Positions 29,459-37,386 of a stretch of DNA of 64,000 nucleotides are shown one piece after another. Under the pieces are notes generated by a model. The model was not told where the DNA came from. It made no database searches and worked only from the letters and a program-made list of their open reading frames with translations. Position numbers and translations under genes: made by a program. The stretch comes from Nonlabens antarcticus. Lineage in GTDB: Bacteria; Bacteroidota; Bacteroidia; Flavobacteriales; Flavobacteriaceae. Numbering within the stretch: the stretch's first letter is position 1; every line of letters starts with the position of its first letter. Location of the stretch: positions 1 to 64,000 of the forward strand of contig NZ_JADFCO010000057.1 in the NCBI RefSeq assembly GCF_015356755.1. The letters run 5' to 3'.

Positions 29459-30689
29459 TTTTTTCTCCTTTTACATATAAACTTTCAATATGATTTGTTC
29501 CAAAAGAATAAGGAATAAATCCGTAAGAATTGATGGGTTTTGTGAGGATGAGGTTTGCGAGTTTTCCCTTAGTTATCGATCCTACCTTTTTCTCCAGTCC
29601 CATCGCATATGCACCGTTAATGGTGGCTGCATTGAACGCTTCTTCTGGTGTCATTTTCATTTTGATGCAAGCCGTAGAAACTACAAAATTCATATTACCG
29701 GATGGTGTAGAACCTGGATTATAATCTGTTGCAAGAGCTAATGGCAATCCAGCATCTATCATTTTTCTAGCTGGTGTATAGGGAATGCCTAAGAAAAAGG
29801 AGCAGCTAGGAACCGCTACCGGCATGGTCTTCGTGTTCTTTAACACTTCAAAATCTTCCTCCCGCATTTCTTCCAAATGATCTACGGATAAGGCGTTGTA
29901 TTTAACACCTGCTTGAATACCGCCTATAGAAGTAAACTGATTCACATGAATTTTTGCAACCAACCCATATTTTTGCCCTGCTGCTAATATTCGTTCTGTG
30001 TCGGCAACAGAAAAATATCCTGTTTCACAGAACACATCGATGTATTCTGCTAATTTTTGTTCTGCTACTTTGGGAAGAATTTCATTGATCAGTTCATCAA
30101 CATAACCTTCTTTGTTGTCTTTATATTTTGTGGGAACAGCATGTGCTCCTAAAAATGTAGCCTTAATTTCTACAGGATAATTTTCTTTCAATCGCTTTAT
30201 TACTCGAAGCATTTTCAACTCTGCTTCTAAGGTCAAACCATAACCCGATTTGATTTCAACCGCTCCAGTTCCCAACAACATCACTTCTTCCAGTCGTACT
30301 TTACTTTGATTGTACAAATCCTCTTCAGAAGCAGATTGCAACGTTTTAGCAGAATTTAAAATGCCGCCACCGTTATTTGCAATTTCTTCATAGGACATTC
30401 CGTTGATTCTGTCTACAAACTCACCTTCCCTGTTTCCAGCGTAAACGATATGCGTGTGCGAATCACACCAGGAAGGCAAGATCATCTTTCCTGTCGCATC
30501 AACGACTTCAGAAAAATCAGATGTTGGACAATCTTGCATTGCACCGAAATCAGATATCAATCCCTTTTCTACGACTAAAAAAGCATCTTTTATGGTAGGC
30601 AGAATTTTCATCTCTTTTCCAGAAAGGAATGAAACAGGTTCTGTCCTAACTTGGATTAATTCTTTAATGTTTTTAAATAAAGTCGCCAT
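29451..30689 (-). CDS. hutI: Imidazolonepropionase
   Basis: 412-residue amidohydrolase-fold enzyme converting imidazolonepropionate to formimidoyl-glutamate. Metal ligands: H78 and H80 in WCDSHTHIVYAG, KIHVNQF (His), and LATDYNPGSTPSGN (Asp). GSGYGL-like EIKSGYGL and the FLGAHAVP motif are characteristic. The ATG at 30689 shares one base with the hutU stop (TAATG), so the two are translationally coupled. Length is normal for the family. Confidence 0.96.
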   Translation of the reverse strand: MATLFKNIKELIQVRTEPVSFLSGKEMKILPTIKDAFLVVEKGLISDFGAMQDCPTSDFSEVVDATGKMILPSWCDSHTHIVYAGNREGEFVDRINGMSYEEIANNGGGILNSAKTLQSASEEDLYNQSKVRLEEVMLLGTGAVEIKSGYGLTLEAELKMLRVIKRLKENYPVEIKATFLGAHAVPTKYKDNKEGYVDELINEILPKVAEQKLAEYIDVFCETGYFSVADTERILAAGQKYGLVAKIHVNQFTSIGGIQAGVKYNALSVDHLEEMREEDFEVLKNTKTMPVAVPSCSFFLGIPYTPARKMIDAGLPLALATDYNPGSTPSGNMNFVVSTACIKMKMTPEEAFNAATINGAYAMGLEKKVGSITKGKLANLILTKPINSYGFIPYSFGTNHIESLYVKGEKIG

Positions 30690-32686
30690 TAAAATAGATC
30701 TTTTAAAAGTTCGTCGTCAACAAGATTAGGAAGTGTTACTTTAAGATTGGGGGAACGTTCCATTTCTCTTTTGATTGCAACAATAGCCTCATCATTTCTG
30801 GCCCAACTTCTGCGGGCAATACCGTTATTGACATCGTAAAATAACATGCTTTTTAAGCGCTCTTCCGCTTCTTTGGAACCATCTAATAACATCCCGAAAC
30901 CACCATTCATTACTTCGCCCCAGCCCACGCCGCCGCCATTATGAATACTCACCCATGTGGCACCCCTAAAACTATCACCTATAACATTATGAATGGCCAT
31001 ATCTGCCGTGAATTTGCTACCGTCATAGATATTAGAAGTTTCCCGATATGGAGAATCCGTACCGCTAACATCATGGTGATCTCTACCTAATATTATGGAA
31101 CCAATTTCGCCTTGAGCTATAGCATTATTAAAAGCTTCTGCAATTTTAGTACGTCCTTCAGCATCTGCATATAAAATGCGAGCTTGCGAACCGACGACCA
31201 TTTTATTCTTCTTTGCGTCTTTGATCCAAGTAATGTTGTCCTGCATCTGCAACTGAATCTCTTCTGGAGAATTTTCCATGATTTTTTGCAAAACGGTAGC
31301 TGCAATTTCATCCGTTTTATCAAGATCTTCTGGCTTCCCAGAAGCACAAACCCATCTAAAAGGTCCAAAACCGTAGTCAAAACACATGGGTCCCAAGATG
31401 TCCTGCACATAGGATGGATATTTGAAATCGATGCCGTTTTCTGCCATGACATCAGCGCCTGCTCTGGAAGATTCCAGTAAAAATGCATTTCCATAATCAA
31501 AGAAATATGTTCCTTTTGCCGCATGTTTATTTATAGCTGCGGCATGCCTTCTCAAAGTGGCCTGAACCTTTTCCTTAAATACATCTGGTTCTTCCCGAAT
31601 CAATCGGTTGGATTCTTCATAGGAAACATCAATAGGGTAGTAGCCGCCAGTCCATGGAATATGTAAGGAAGTCTGGTCAGATCCCACGTGGATGAAAATA
31701 TCTTCTGTATCAAAACGCTCCCAGATCTCAACAATATTTCCAATGTAGGCGATAGAAACCACTTCGTTATTTTGTTGCGCTTTTTTGACTCTTTCGATCA
31801 ATTGATCCATGTCATCGATAAGCACATCTACCCAACCTTGTTCGTGTCTTTTAGTGGCAGCTTTCTGGTTAACTTCTGCAGCGATCGTTATGCAGCCAGC
31901 AATGTTACCGGCTTTAGGTTGCGCGCCACTCATACCACCTAAACCGGCGGTTAAAAATATCTTACCGGCTGGGGATTCCCCTTTCGGCAAAATCTTCCGA
32001 AACGCATTCATAACCGTGATGGTAGTTCCATGAACAATCCCCTGTGGGCCGATGTACATAAAAGAACCCGCTGTCATTTGCCCGTACTGGGTAACTCCTA
32101 AAGCATTGTATTTCTCCCAATCGTCTGGTGCCGAATAATTAGGAACCATCATTCCGTTTGTGACAATGACCCTAGGAGCATTCTTTGAAGATGGAAACAA
32201 TCCCATGGGATGACCGGAATATAAATGCAAGGTTTGCTCATCTGACATAGTCGCGAGATATTGCATTACCAGGGTATATTGCGCCCAGTTTTGAAAAACC
32301 GCTCCGTTGCCACCGTAGGTTATTAATTCTTCTGGATGTTGCGCCACCGCAGGATCTAAATTGTTCTGAATCATCAGCATAATCGCTGCCGCTTGTGAAG
32401 AAATAGCTGGATATTCTGAAATGGATCTTGAATAAATTTTATAATCTGGCTTGAATCGGTACATATAGATTCTACCGTATTCCTGTAATTCTGCGGCAAA
32501 TTCTGAAGCCAATTCTTTATGCCATTCCACTGGAAAATAACGCAATGCATTTCTAATGGCGAGCTGTTTTTCCTCTTTTGAGAGAATGTCCTTTCGTTTT
32601 GGAGCTCTGTTGGCATCCGCTGGATAGGCTTTCTTTGCTGGTAACTCTGTAGGTATTCCTTGAAGTATTTGTTCTTTAAAGTTCAT
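30689..32686 (-). CDS. hutU: Urocanate hydratase
   Basis: 665-residue NAD-dependent urocanase, second step of histidine degradation. Urocanase signatures: YGGNGAVFQNWAQY, LYSGHPMGLFPS, the nucleotide-binding AGLGGMSGAQPKAG, and the C-terminal GRDHHDVSGTDSPYRETSNI, GVGWGEVMNGGFGMLLDG. Somewhat longer than the approximately 550-residue Bacillus/Pseudomonas enzymes, as is the case for the Bacteroidota form. ATG at 32686, five bases after hutH. Confidence 0.96.
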   Translation of the reverse strand: MNFKEQILQGIPTELPAKKAYPADANRAPKRKDILSKEEKQLAIRNALRYFPVEWHKELASEFAAELQEYGRIYMYRFKPDYKIYSRSISEYPAISSQAAAIMLMIQNNLDPAVAQHPEELITYGGNGAVFQNWAQYTLVMQYLATMSDEQTLHLYSGHPMGLFPSSKNAPRVIVTNGMMVPNYSAPDDWEKYNALGVTQYGQMTAGSFMYIGPQGIVHGTTITVMNAFRKILPKGESPAGKIFLTAGLGGMSGAQPKAGNIAGCITIAAEVNQKAATKRHEQGWVDVLIDDMDQLIERVKKAQQNNEVVSIAYIGNIVEIWERFDTEDIFIHVGSDQTSLHIPWTGGYYPIDVSYEESNRLIREEPDVFKEKVQATLRRHAAAINKHAAKGTYFFDYGNAFLLESSRAGADVMAENGIDFKYPSYVQDILGPMCFDYGFGPFRWVCASGKPEDLDKTDEIAATVLQKIMENSPEEIQLQMQDNITWIKDAKKNKMVVGSQARILYADAEGRTKIAEAFNNAIAQGEIGSIILGRDHHDVSGTDSPYRETSNIYDGSKFTADMAIHNVIGDSFRGATWVSIHNGGGVGWGEVMNGGFGMLLDGSKEAEERLKSMLFYDVNNGIARRSWARNDEAIVAIKREMERSPNLKVTLPNLVDDELLKDLF

Positions 32687-32691
32687 ATTTT

Positions 32692-34182
32692 TTATTTGAC
32701 TATTAAAGATTTATTTTTTACTAATTCGATCATGGCATATATGTCGTCTTTTAAGATGCGATCATCTTCTAATTTTGCCACTTTACTTCTAATGATTTTA
32801 AAGTTTTCTTCAATAATTTTTGAAAACGTGTTGGGTCTTCTAAACTCCATGGCTTGTGCGGCGTACATTAACTCGATCGCAAGTATTTTCTCAATATTCC
32901 CCAATATCTGATTGAATTGGCGTCCAGAAATACTTCCCATGGAAACATGGTCTTCCTGTCCTAAAGAAGTCGGGATGCTGTCTGCAGATGGAGGAAAACA
33001 TAAGGATTTATTTTCAGTAACTAGGGCTGCAGTGGTGTATTGGGGGATCATAAAGCCAGAGTTCAAGCCGCCGGCGTTTGTTAGTAAACGTGGCAATCCA
33101 TATTTCCCTTCTAACAATAAGTAACATCGTCGGTCTGATATGTTTCCTAGTTCAGAGGCGGCAATGGATGCGTAATCTAAAGCCATGGCAAGCGGTTGAC
33201 CATGGAAATTTCCTCCAGAAATGGCTTCTGTGTCACTCAGGATAATAGGATTATCGGTGACAGAATTCATTTCTATTTCCGCCAGTTCCTTCAAGTGATA
33301 ATAGGTGTTTCTGGAGGCTCCATGTACTTGTGGAATACAACGCATGGAATAAGGATCTTGAACTCTAGGGCATTCAAAATGATTTTTCAAATTTTGGGAA
33401 TCTTTGAGCAGCATACGCATGCGCTTAGCTACTTTTAAGTTGCCTTTAAATGGGCGGATTTTATGCAGCTCTTTTTTGAATGGTGAAGCACCTCCCTGAA
33501 ACCCTTCTAGACTCATCGCTCCAGAAACGTCTGCGAGATCTAACAGGTACTTCATTTTGTGCAGCCCGGTAATAGCATGAGCTAGAATAAACTGGGTACC
33601 ATTGATGAGTCCTAAGCCTTCCTTTGCTTGAAGTACTAATAGCTCTAGGTTATGGTTTGCTAATCCAATTTTTGCCGGTTCTATTATACCGCCATTCCAA
33701 AATTCTCCTTCACCAAATAATGGCAAGAATAAATGCGATAATGGAGCAAGATCTCCCGACGCTCCTACAGATCCTTGTTCAGGAACTACCGGTAGTAGAT
33801 CGTTTTCGATAAAATAAATGATACGTTCTATCAATTCTAGCCGGACACCAGAAAAACCCTGACACAATGCATGAACCTTACAAATCATCATTAATTTAGA
33901 TAGTTCGCGATCAATGGGATTACCAACGCCTACGGCATGTGTAATCAATAGGTTTTCTTGTAATTTATTGGTCTGCTCTGGAGTTATCTGAACATCACAT
34001 AAAGGTCCAAAACCAGTATTGATTCCATAAACAGCAGTGGCACCGCTGGCCATAGTTTCAACCTTATGCCTACAAACATTGACCTTTTTCACAGTTTCCT
34101 CACAAACGATTGCTTTTAATTTGCCGTTTGCGATGGCCATCACTTTATCAACCGTTAATTGGTCAATCCCATATTTAAACAT
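32692..34182 (-). CDS. hutH: Histidine ammonia-lyase
   Basis: 496-residue enzyme deaminating histidine to urocanate, first step of the pathway. The A141-S142-G143 triad in GSVGASGDLAPLSH cyclises to the MIO electrophile; YGINTGFGPL carries the catalytic Tyr; FHGQPLAMALDY and QEDHVSMG are further family motifs. ATG at 34182 opens the hutHUIG operon, divergent from a LysR-type gene that probably controls it. I see no clear -7 element on the minus strand in the short spacer. Confidence 0.96.
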   Translation of the reverse strand: MFKYGIDQLTVDKVMAIANGKLKAIVCEETVKKVNVCRHKVETMASGATAVYGINTGFGPLCDVQITPEQTNKLQENLLITHAVGVGNPIDRELSKLMMICKVHALCQGFSGVRLELIERIIYFIENDLLPVVPEQGSVGASGDLAPLSHLFLPLFGEGEFWNGGIIEPAKIGLANHNLELLVLQAKEGLGLINGTQFILAHAITGLHKMKYLLDLADVSGAMSLEGFQGGASPFKKELHKIRPFKGNLKVAKRMRMLLKDSQNLKNHFECPRVQDPYSMRCIPQVHGASRNTYYHLKELAEIEMNSVTDNPIILSDTEAISGGNFHGQPLAMALDYASIAASELGNISDRRCYLLLEGKYGLPRLLTNAGGLNSGFMIPQYTTAALVTENKSLCFPPSADSIPTSLGQEDHVSMGSISGRQFNQILGNIEKILAIELMYAAQAMEFRRPNTFSKIIEENFKIIRSKVAKLEDDRILKDDIYAMIELVKNKSLIVK

Positions 34183-34184
34183 AG

Positions 34185-34229
34185 TTGCCGTTTTTTTATA
34201 AATTTAAAGATACTTTTGATACTTATCAA
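34185..34229 (+). promoter_or_regulatory. Promoter and candidate LysR-type operator between hutH and the regulator gene
   Basis: TTG at 34185-34187 and TACTTTTG at 34211-34218, 23 bases apart, match the Bacteroidota -33/-7 promoter and point toward the regulator. The perfect dyad TTGATACTTATCAA (34216-34229) overlaps the -7 element and contains the T-N11-A pattern of LysR-type binding sites. It is therefore a good candidate for autorepression and for control of the divergent hut operon. Function is inferred. Confidence 0.6.
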
Positions 34230-34256
34230 GATCAATTTAGGCGACAATCAATAACT

Positions 34257-35165
34257 ATGAGTAATCAATTAGAGTTCCGGCATTTCAAATATTTCCTGGC
34301 AGTCGCAAATGAATTGCATTTCAGAAAGGCGGCAGATCAATTATATATTTCGCAACCGGGTTTGAGCAGGCAAATCAAACAGATGGAAAAGGATTTAGAT
34401 ATAAAATTATTCGAAAGAAACAGCCGAAATGTAACCTTAACTGTAGCTGGTGAGTATCTTAAAAAAGAACTGGAAACCAACTTCAAAAAACTAAATGATA
34501 TTTTGGCTCAAGCCAAATTAGTGAATGACGGTATTGATGGAAATCTCAAAATGGGGTACATAGGATCTGCCATGCACCAATTGATTCCGGATTTTTTGTT
34601 GAAATTCCGTGATACGAACCCGAATACGTTGATCAATTTAACGGAGATGGATAATAACCGACAAATACAGGCCTTGTTGAATCAGGAAATTGAAATAGGT
34701 TTTGTGCGGTTAGAACGCGTTCCTGAAGAGCTGGAATTGCATTCCGTTTTGGAAGAAACCTTTTCGTTGGTATTGCCTAAAAATCATGTCATCAGCGCGG
34801 CTAATTTTGATGATTTATCTCAGTTTAAGGACGAGCATTTTATCCTATTTGATTCTTCCTACAGTACGTCGTATTATGAAAAAGTCATGCAGATTTTTGA
34901 CGACAGCGGTTTCTATCCCGCGATTTTACATTCTACGGTAAATGCGAGTTCGATTTATAGATTGGTCGAAAATAATTTCGGTATTTCCATTGTGCCTACA
35001 TCCCTACAAAACGGATATGACCTCGATATTAAATTCATAGAATTGACAGAAATTAAGCAACGCACCACACTTAAAATTGTGTGGAACAGCACCAATACGA
35101 ATCCCATACTAGAAAGTTTTTTGAAAGTGGTCCGTCAATTGGTAAAGTTAGATCAGGAGCGTTGA
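34257..35165 (+). CDS. LysR-family transcriptional regulator, probable hut regulator
   Basis: 302 residues. N-terminal winged helix-turn-helix: LEFRHFKYFLAVANELHFRKAADQLYISQPGLSRQIKQMEKDLDIKLFERN in pieces matches LysR closely. The effector domain (about 90-295) has the two-lobed substrate-binding fold. Start ATG 34257 gives the usual N terminus; an open frame extends further upstream, but it runs through the promoter and has no similarity. Divergent from hutH, so histidine or urocanate may be its effector; many other bacteria use HutC or HutP for this role. That link rests on position only. Confidence 0.85.
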   Translation: MSNQLEFRHFKYFLAVANELHFRKAADQLYISQPGLSRQIKQMEKDLDIKLFERNSRNVTLTVAGEYLKKELETNFKKLNDILAQAKLVNDGIDGNLKMGYIGSAMHQLIPDFLLKFRDTNPNTLINLTEMDNNRQIQALLNQEIEIGFVRLERVPEELELHSVLEETFSLVLPKNHVISAANFDDLSQFKDEHFILFDSSYSTSYYEKVMQIFDDSGFYPAILHSTVNASSIYRLVENNFGISIVPTSLQNGYDLDIKFIELTEIKQRTTLKIVWNSTNTNPILESFLKVVRQLVKLDQER

Positions 35166-35182
35166 TCCACGGCTTTGATCGA

Positions 35183-35224
35183 TCATTTCCAAAGGGCAGA
35201 ATTAATTCTGCCCTTTGGAAATGA
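35183..35224. terminator. Perfect 42-bp palindrome, probable terminator hairpin
   Basis: The arm TCATTTCCAAAGGGCAGAAT is followed at once by its complement, starting 17 bases after the LysR gene stop. An A-run follows but no long T-run. The AAAGGGCAGA/TCTGCCCTTT core recurs in a hairpin at 55076-55103. Confidence 0.65.
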
Positions 35225-35274
35225 AAAACTCTGTTTCAGAAACATTCTAAGAACTTTACAATTTAAACCAAGCT

Positions 35275-35288
35275 GCTTTCGCGAAAGC
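35275..35288. repeat. Dispersed palindrome copy (intergenic)
   Basis: GCTTTCGCGAAAGC between the LysR and acetyltransferase genes. Confidence 0.88.
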
Positions 35289-35409
35289 GACATAACAGGC
35301 AGATTTTCAACAAAAGAACCCTAAAAATTGAACTGTGTTGCGCTTTAAACTGCGAGAACAAATTGTGTTTTTAGGTATAAAATGCAGAAAACCTGAAATT
35401 ACTACAACC

Positions 35410-35964
35410 GTGCAGAACACATCTTTTCCATATTTTGAAACAGAACGATTAATCCTTAACGAATTATCTACCGAAGACATTCCGTTGATTGTAAAAAATG
35501 CGGTAAACCCCAATATTTCCCAATTCACTCAAAATATACCGCATCCTTATGAGGAAAGCGATGCGATCTACTGGATAAACAGAGCACATCAGGGATTCAA
35601 AAACGGAACCAATCACGTCTTTGCCATACGATGGAAAGAGTCGGGAGAATTCATGGGCGGTATAGGATTGACCTTAGAAAAACGATTCAATAGGGCAGAG
35701 GTGGGCTACTGGATCGCAGAGCCATTCTGGAACAAAGGAATTATGACGGAGGCAACCAAAAGAATTATCCAGTACGGCTTTGCCGATTTGAAACTCAACA
35801 AAATAACATCATCCCATCTCGTTGAAAATCCAGCGTCGGGAAAAGTTATGCGGAAAGGCGGTATGCAAAAAGAGGGAATTCTCAGACAACAGGTTTCAAA
35901 AACGGATCGATATTATGATCTTGTGGTGTATGGGATTTTGAGTAAGGAATTTAAAATGGACTAA
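35410..35964 (+). CDS. GNAT-family N-acetyltransferase, RimJ/RimL-like
   Basis: 184 residues from a GTG at 35410. ETERLILNELSTEDIP opens the domain as in RimJ/RimL-type enzymes; EVGYWIAEPFWNKGIMTEA is the acetyl-CoA binding region, followed by LVENPASGKVMRKGGMQKEGILR, the typical C-terminal part. These enzymes acetylate ribosomal protein N termini, antibiotics or small amines; the substrate here is unknown. No ATG is available before the conserved region; the frame is also open to a TTG at 35335, but the extra residues have no similarity to the family, so GTG is preferred. Confidence 0.85.
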   Translation: MQNTSFPYFETERLILNELSTEDIPLIVKNAVNPNISQFTQNIPHPYEESDAIYWINRAHQGFKNGTNHVFAIRWKESGEFMGGIGLTLEKRFNRAEVGYWIAEPFWNKGIMTEATKRIIQYGFADLKLNKITSSHLVENPASGKVMRKGGMQKEGILRQQVSKTDRYYDLVVYGILSKEFKMD

Positions 35965-36012
35965 AATGCCTAATTGTACCAAAAATGGGTATATTTATTA
36001 AAATTTATGATT

Positions 36013-36264
36013 ATGAGTCACAACACATCAATTTCATTAGGTGATTATTTCAATGAGTTTGTACAGTCCAAAATTAGGGATGGACGATATAAAAATAAAA
36101 GTGAGGTAGTTAGGGCAGGTTTGCGACTTTTAGAAGAGGAGGAAGCGAAAATCGCAGCCTTAAAAGCTGCAATTCAAAAAGGTATGGATAGTCCTTTAGT
36201 TAAAGACTTTGATTTTAAAGAAAATCTAAAAAGACTAAAAGCCAAACACTCCGTTGATGTATAG
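36013..36264 (+). CDS. Type II antitoxin, ParD/CopG-like
   Basis: 83-residue ribbon-helix-helix protein. HNTSISLGDYFNEFVQSKIRDGRYKNKSEVVRAGLRLLEEEE in its sections matches ParD antitoxins: a DNA-binding beta strand followed by two helices. The rest, with IQKGMDSP, is the toxin-binding tail. An alternative ATG is at 36007. Overlaps the toxin gene by eight bases. ParD usually represses its own operon with ParE as co-repressor. Confidence 0.9.
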   Translation: MSHNTSISLGDYFNEFVQSKIRDGRYKNKSEVVRAGLRLLEEEEAKIAALKAAIQKGMDSPLVKDFDFKENLKRLKAKHSVDV

Positions 36265-36550
36265 TCTGTATTTCAGGCAAGACGCTATTGACGATCTGAA
36301 TAATATTTGGGCGTATACCTTTGCAGAATGGTCAGAGAGTCAAGCGGATCAATATTATGACCTATTAGAAAGAGAATGCCATCTCTTATCTTTGAATGAA
36401 TCTACGGGCCGTGTTTATAAAGAAATAGCTTTCGATATTCATGGGGTGTCAATTGGTCGACATATTATTTTTTATAAAATCATCAATTCTACCGTAGAAA
36501 TATTGAGAGTACTTCATCAACAAATGGACATCAAGAAGCATTTTAAATAG
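36257..36550 (+). CDS. Type II toxin, ParE/RelE-like
   Basis: 97 residues. YFRQDAIDDLNNIWAYTFAEWSESQADQYYDLL is the N-terminal helical hairpin of the ParE/RelE superfamily, and SIGRHIIFYKIINSTVEILRVLHQQMD is the conserved beta-sheet end. ParE toxins poison DNA gyrase; RelE relatives cut mRNA. The pairing with a ParD-type antitoxin favours ParE. ATG at 36257 lies inside the antitoxin 3' end, the usual coupled arrangement. The pair appears intact. Confidence 0.9.
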   Translation: MYSLYFRQDAIDDLNNIWAYTFAEWSESQADQYYDLLERECHLLSLNESTGRVYKEIAFDIHGVSIGRHIIFYKIINSTVEILRVLHQQMDIKKHFK

Positions 36551-36573
36551 AGATTACTTTTACATTTTTTTAC

Positions 36574-37092
36574 ATGAACCCAACAACCACTCAACTTTTA
36601 ATCGCCTTCATTCCCGCACTCATAGTGGGCATTACAGCATATCTTTTAATCAAAACATTCCTAGACAATGAAGAGAAACGGCGTATGTTTTTAGCTGGAA
36701 AATCGCTCAAACCCAAAACACTTCCCATGCGCATGGCGGCATACGAGCGTCTTGCCTTATTTCTAGAGCGCATGAAACCCAACAGTTTACTAGTCAGAAC
36801 AAAAACGGGAGATCTTACAAAATCAGAATACGAAATCATGCTGGTCGCTACCATAGAACAGGAATTTGAACACAATGTGGCGCAGCAAATCTACTTTTCA
36901 GAAGAATGCTGGAATGTTATCAGAGCCGCAAAAAACACTACAATCCAGAAAATACGCCAAGTGGGAATGAGCAACAAATCACATACTGCAGACGAATTGC
37001 GATCCCAAATCATCAATGAATTCATGGACGGTTCAGCGCCCAGTGAGACCGCGCTTAGTTATGTGCGAAAGGAAGTCCGAGAGTTGTTTTAA
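36574..37092 (+). CDS. Conserved membrane-anchored protein of unknown function
   Basis: 172 residues. One N-terminal membrane helix (LLIAFIPALIVGITAYLLI, residues 8-26) followed by a charged cytoplasmic part with KPKTLPMRMAAYERLALFLERMKPNSLLVR, a pattern I recognise from short hypothetical proteins common in Flavobacteriaceae (possibly the DUF7935 family). The C-terminal half is helical and polar. No enzymatic motif. ATG at 36574, 23 bases behind the toxin gene; relation to the toxin pair is probably accidental. Confidence 0.65.
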   Translation: MNPTTTQLLIAFIPALIVGITAYLLIKTFLDNEEKRRMFLAGKSLKPKTLPMRMAAYERLALFLERMKPNSLLVRTKTGDLTKSEYEIMLVATIEQEFEHNVAQQIYFSEECWNVIRAAKNTTIQKIRQVGMSNKSHTADELRSQIINEFMDGSAPSETALSYVRKEVRELF

Positions 37093-37386
37093 ACTGTAGG
37101 ATTAGGTCTTAGGCATTAGGGATGAGATCAGTGGATGGTATTGTGCACAAAAGCGAATCGAATTGCCTTTAAAAACTCAAAACATTAAAAGCTCCCTCTC
37201 CGCTGGAGAGGGTTGGGGTGAGGTAAAAGCCTTAAAAAGTCTCGTTATACTTTAAATTATGAACCCATCCCAGCCTTCCCAAAGGGAAGGAGTTTAAAGC
37301 TATTTCGGTTAGAAAAAACTTGACCTAGTTTGATAATACTGATTTCAAACTCAAACTCAAACTCAAATTCGAGTTCAATTTCAAGA
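37093..37386. repeat. Intergenic region with short hairpins and a simple repeat
   Basis: No gene seen. It holds a hairpin CCCTCTCC/GGAGAGGG at 37194-37212, a second CCTTCCC/GGGAAGG at 37274-37290 whose surroundings (CAGCCTTCCCAAAGGGAAGG) resemble the 358-bp repeats at 59016 and 59374, and a tandem AAACTC repeat at about 37345-37370. It separates two convergent genes. Confidence 0.6.
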
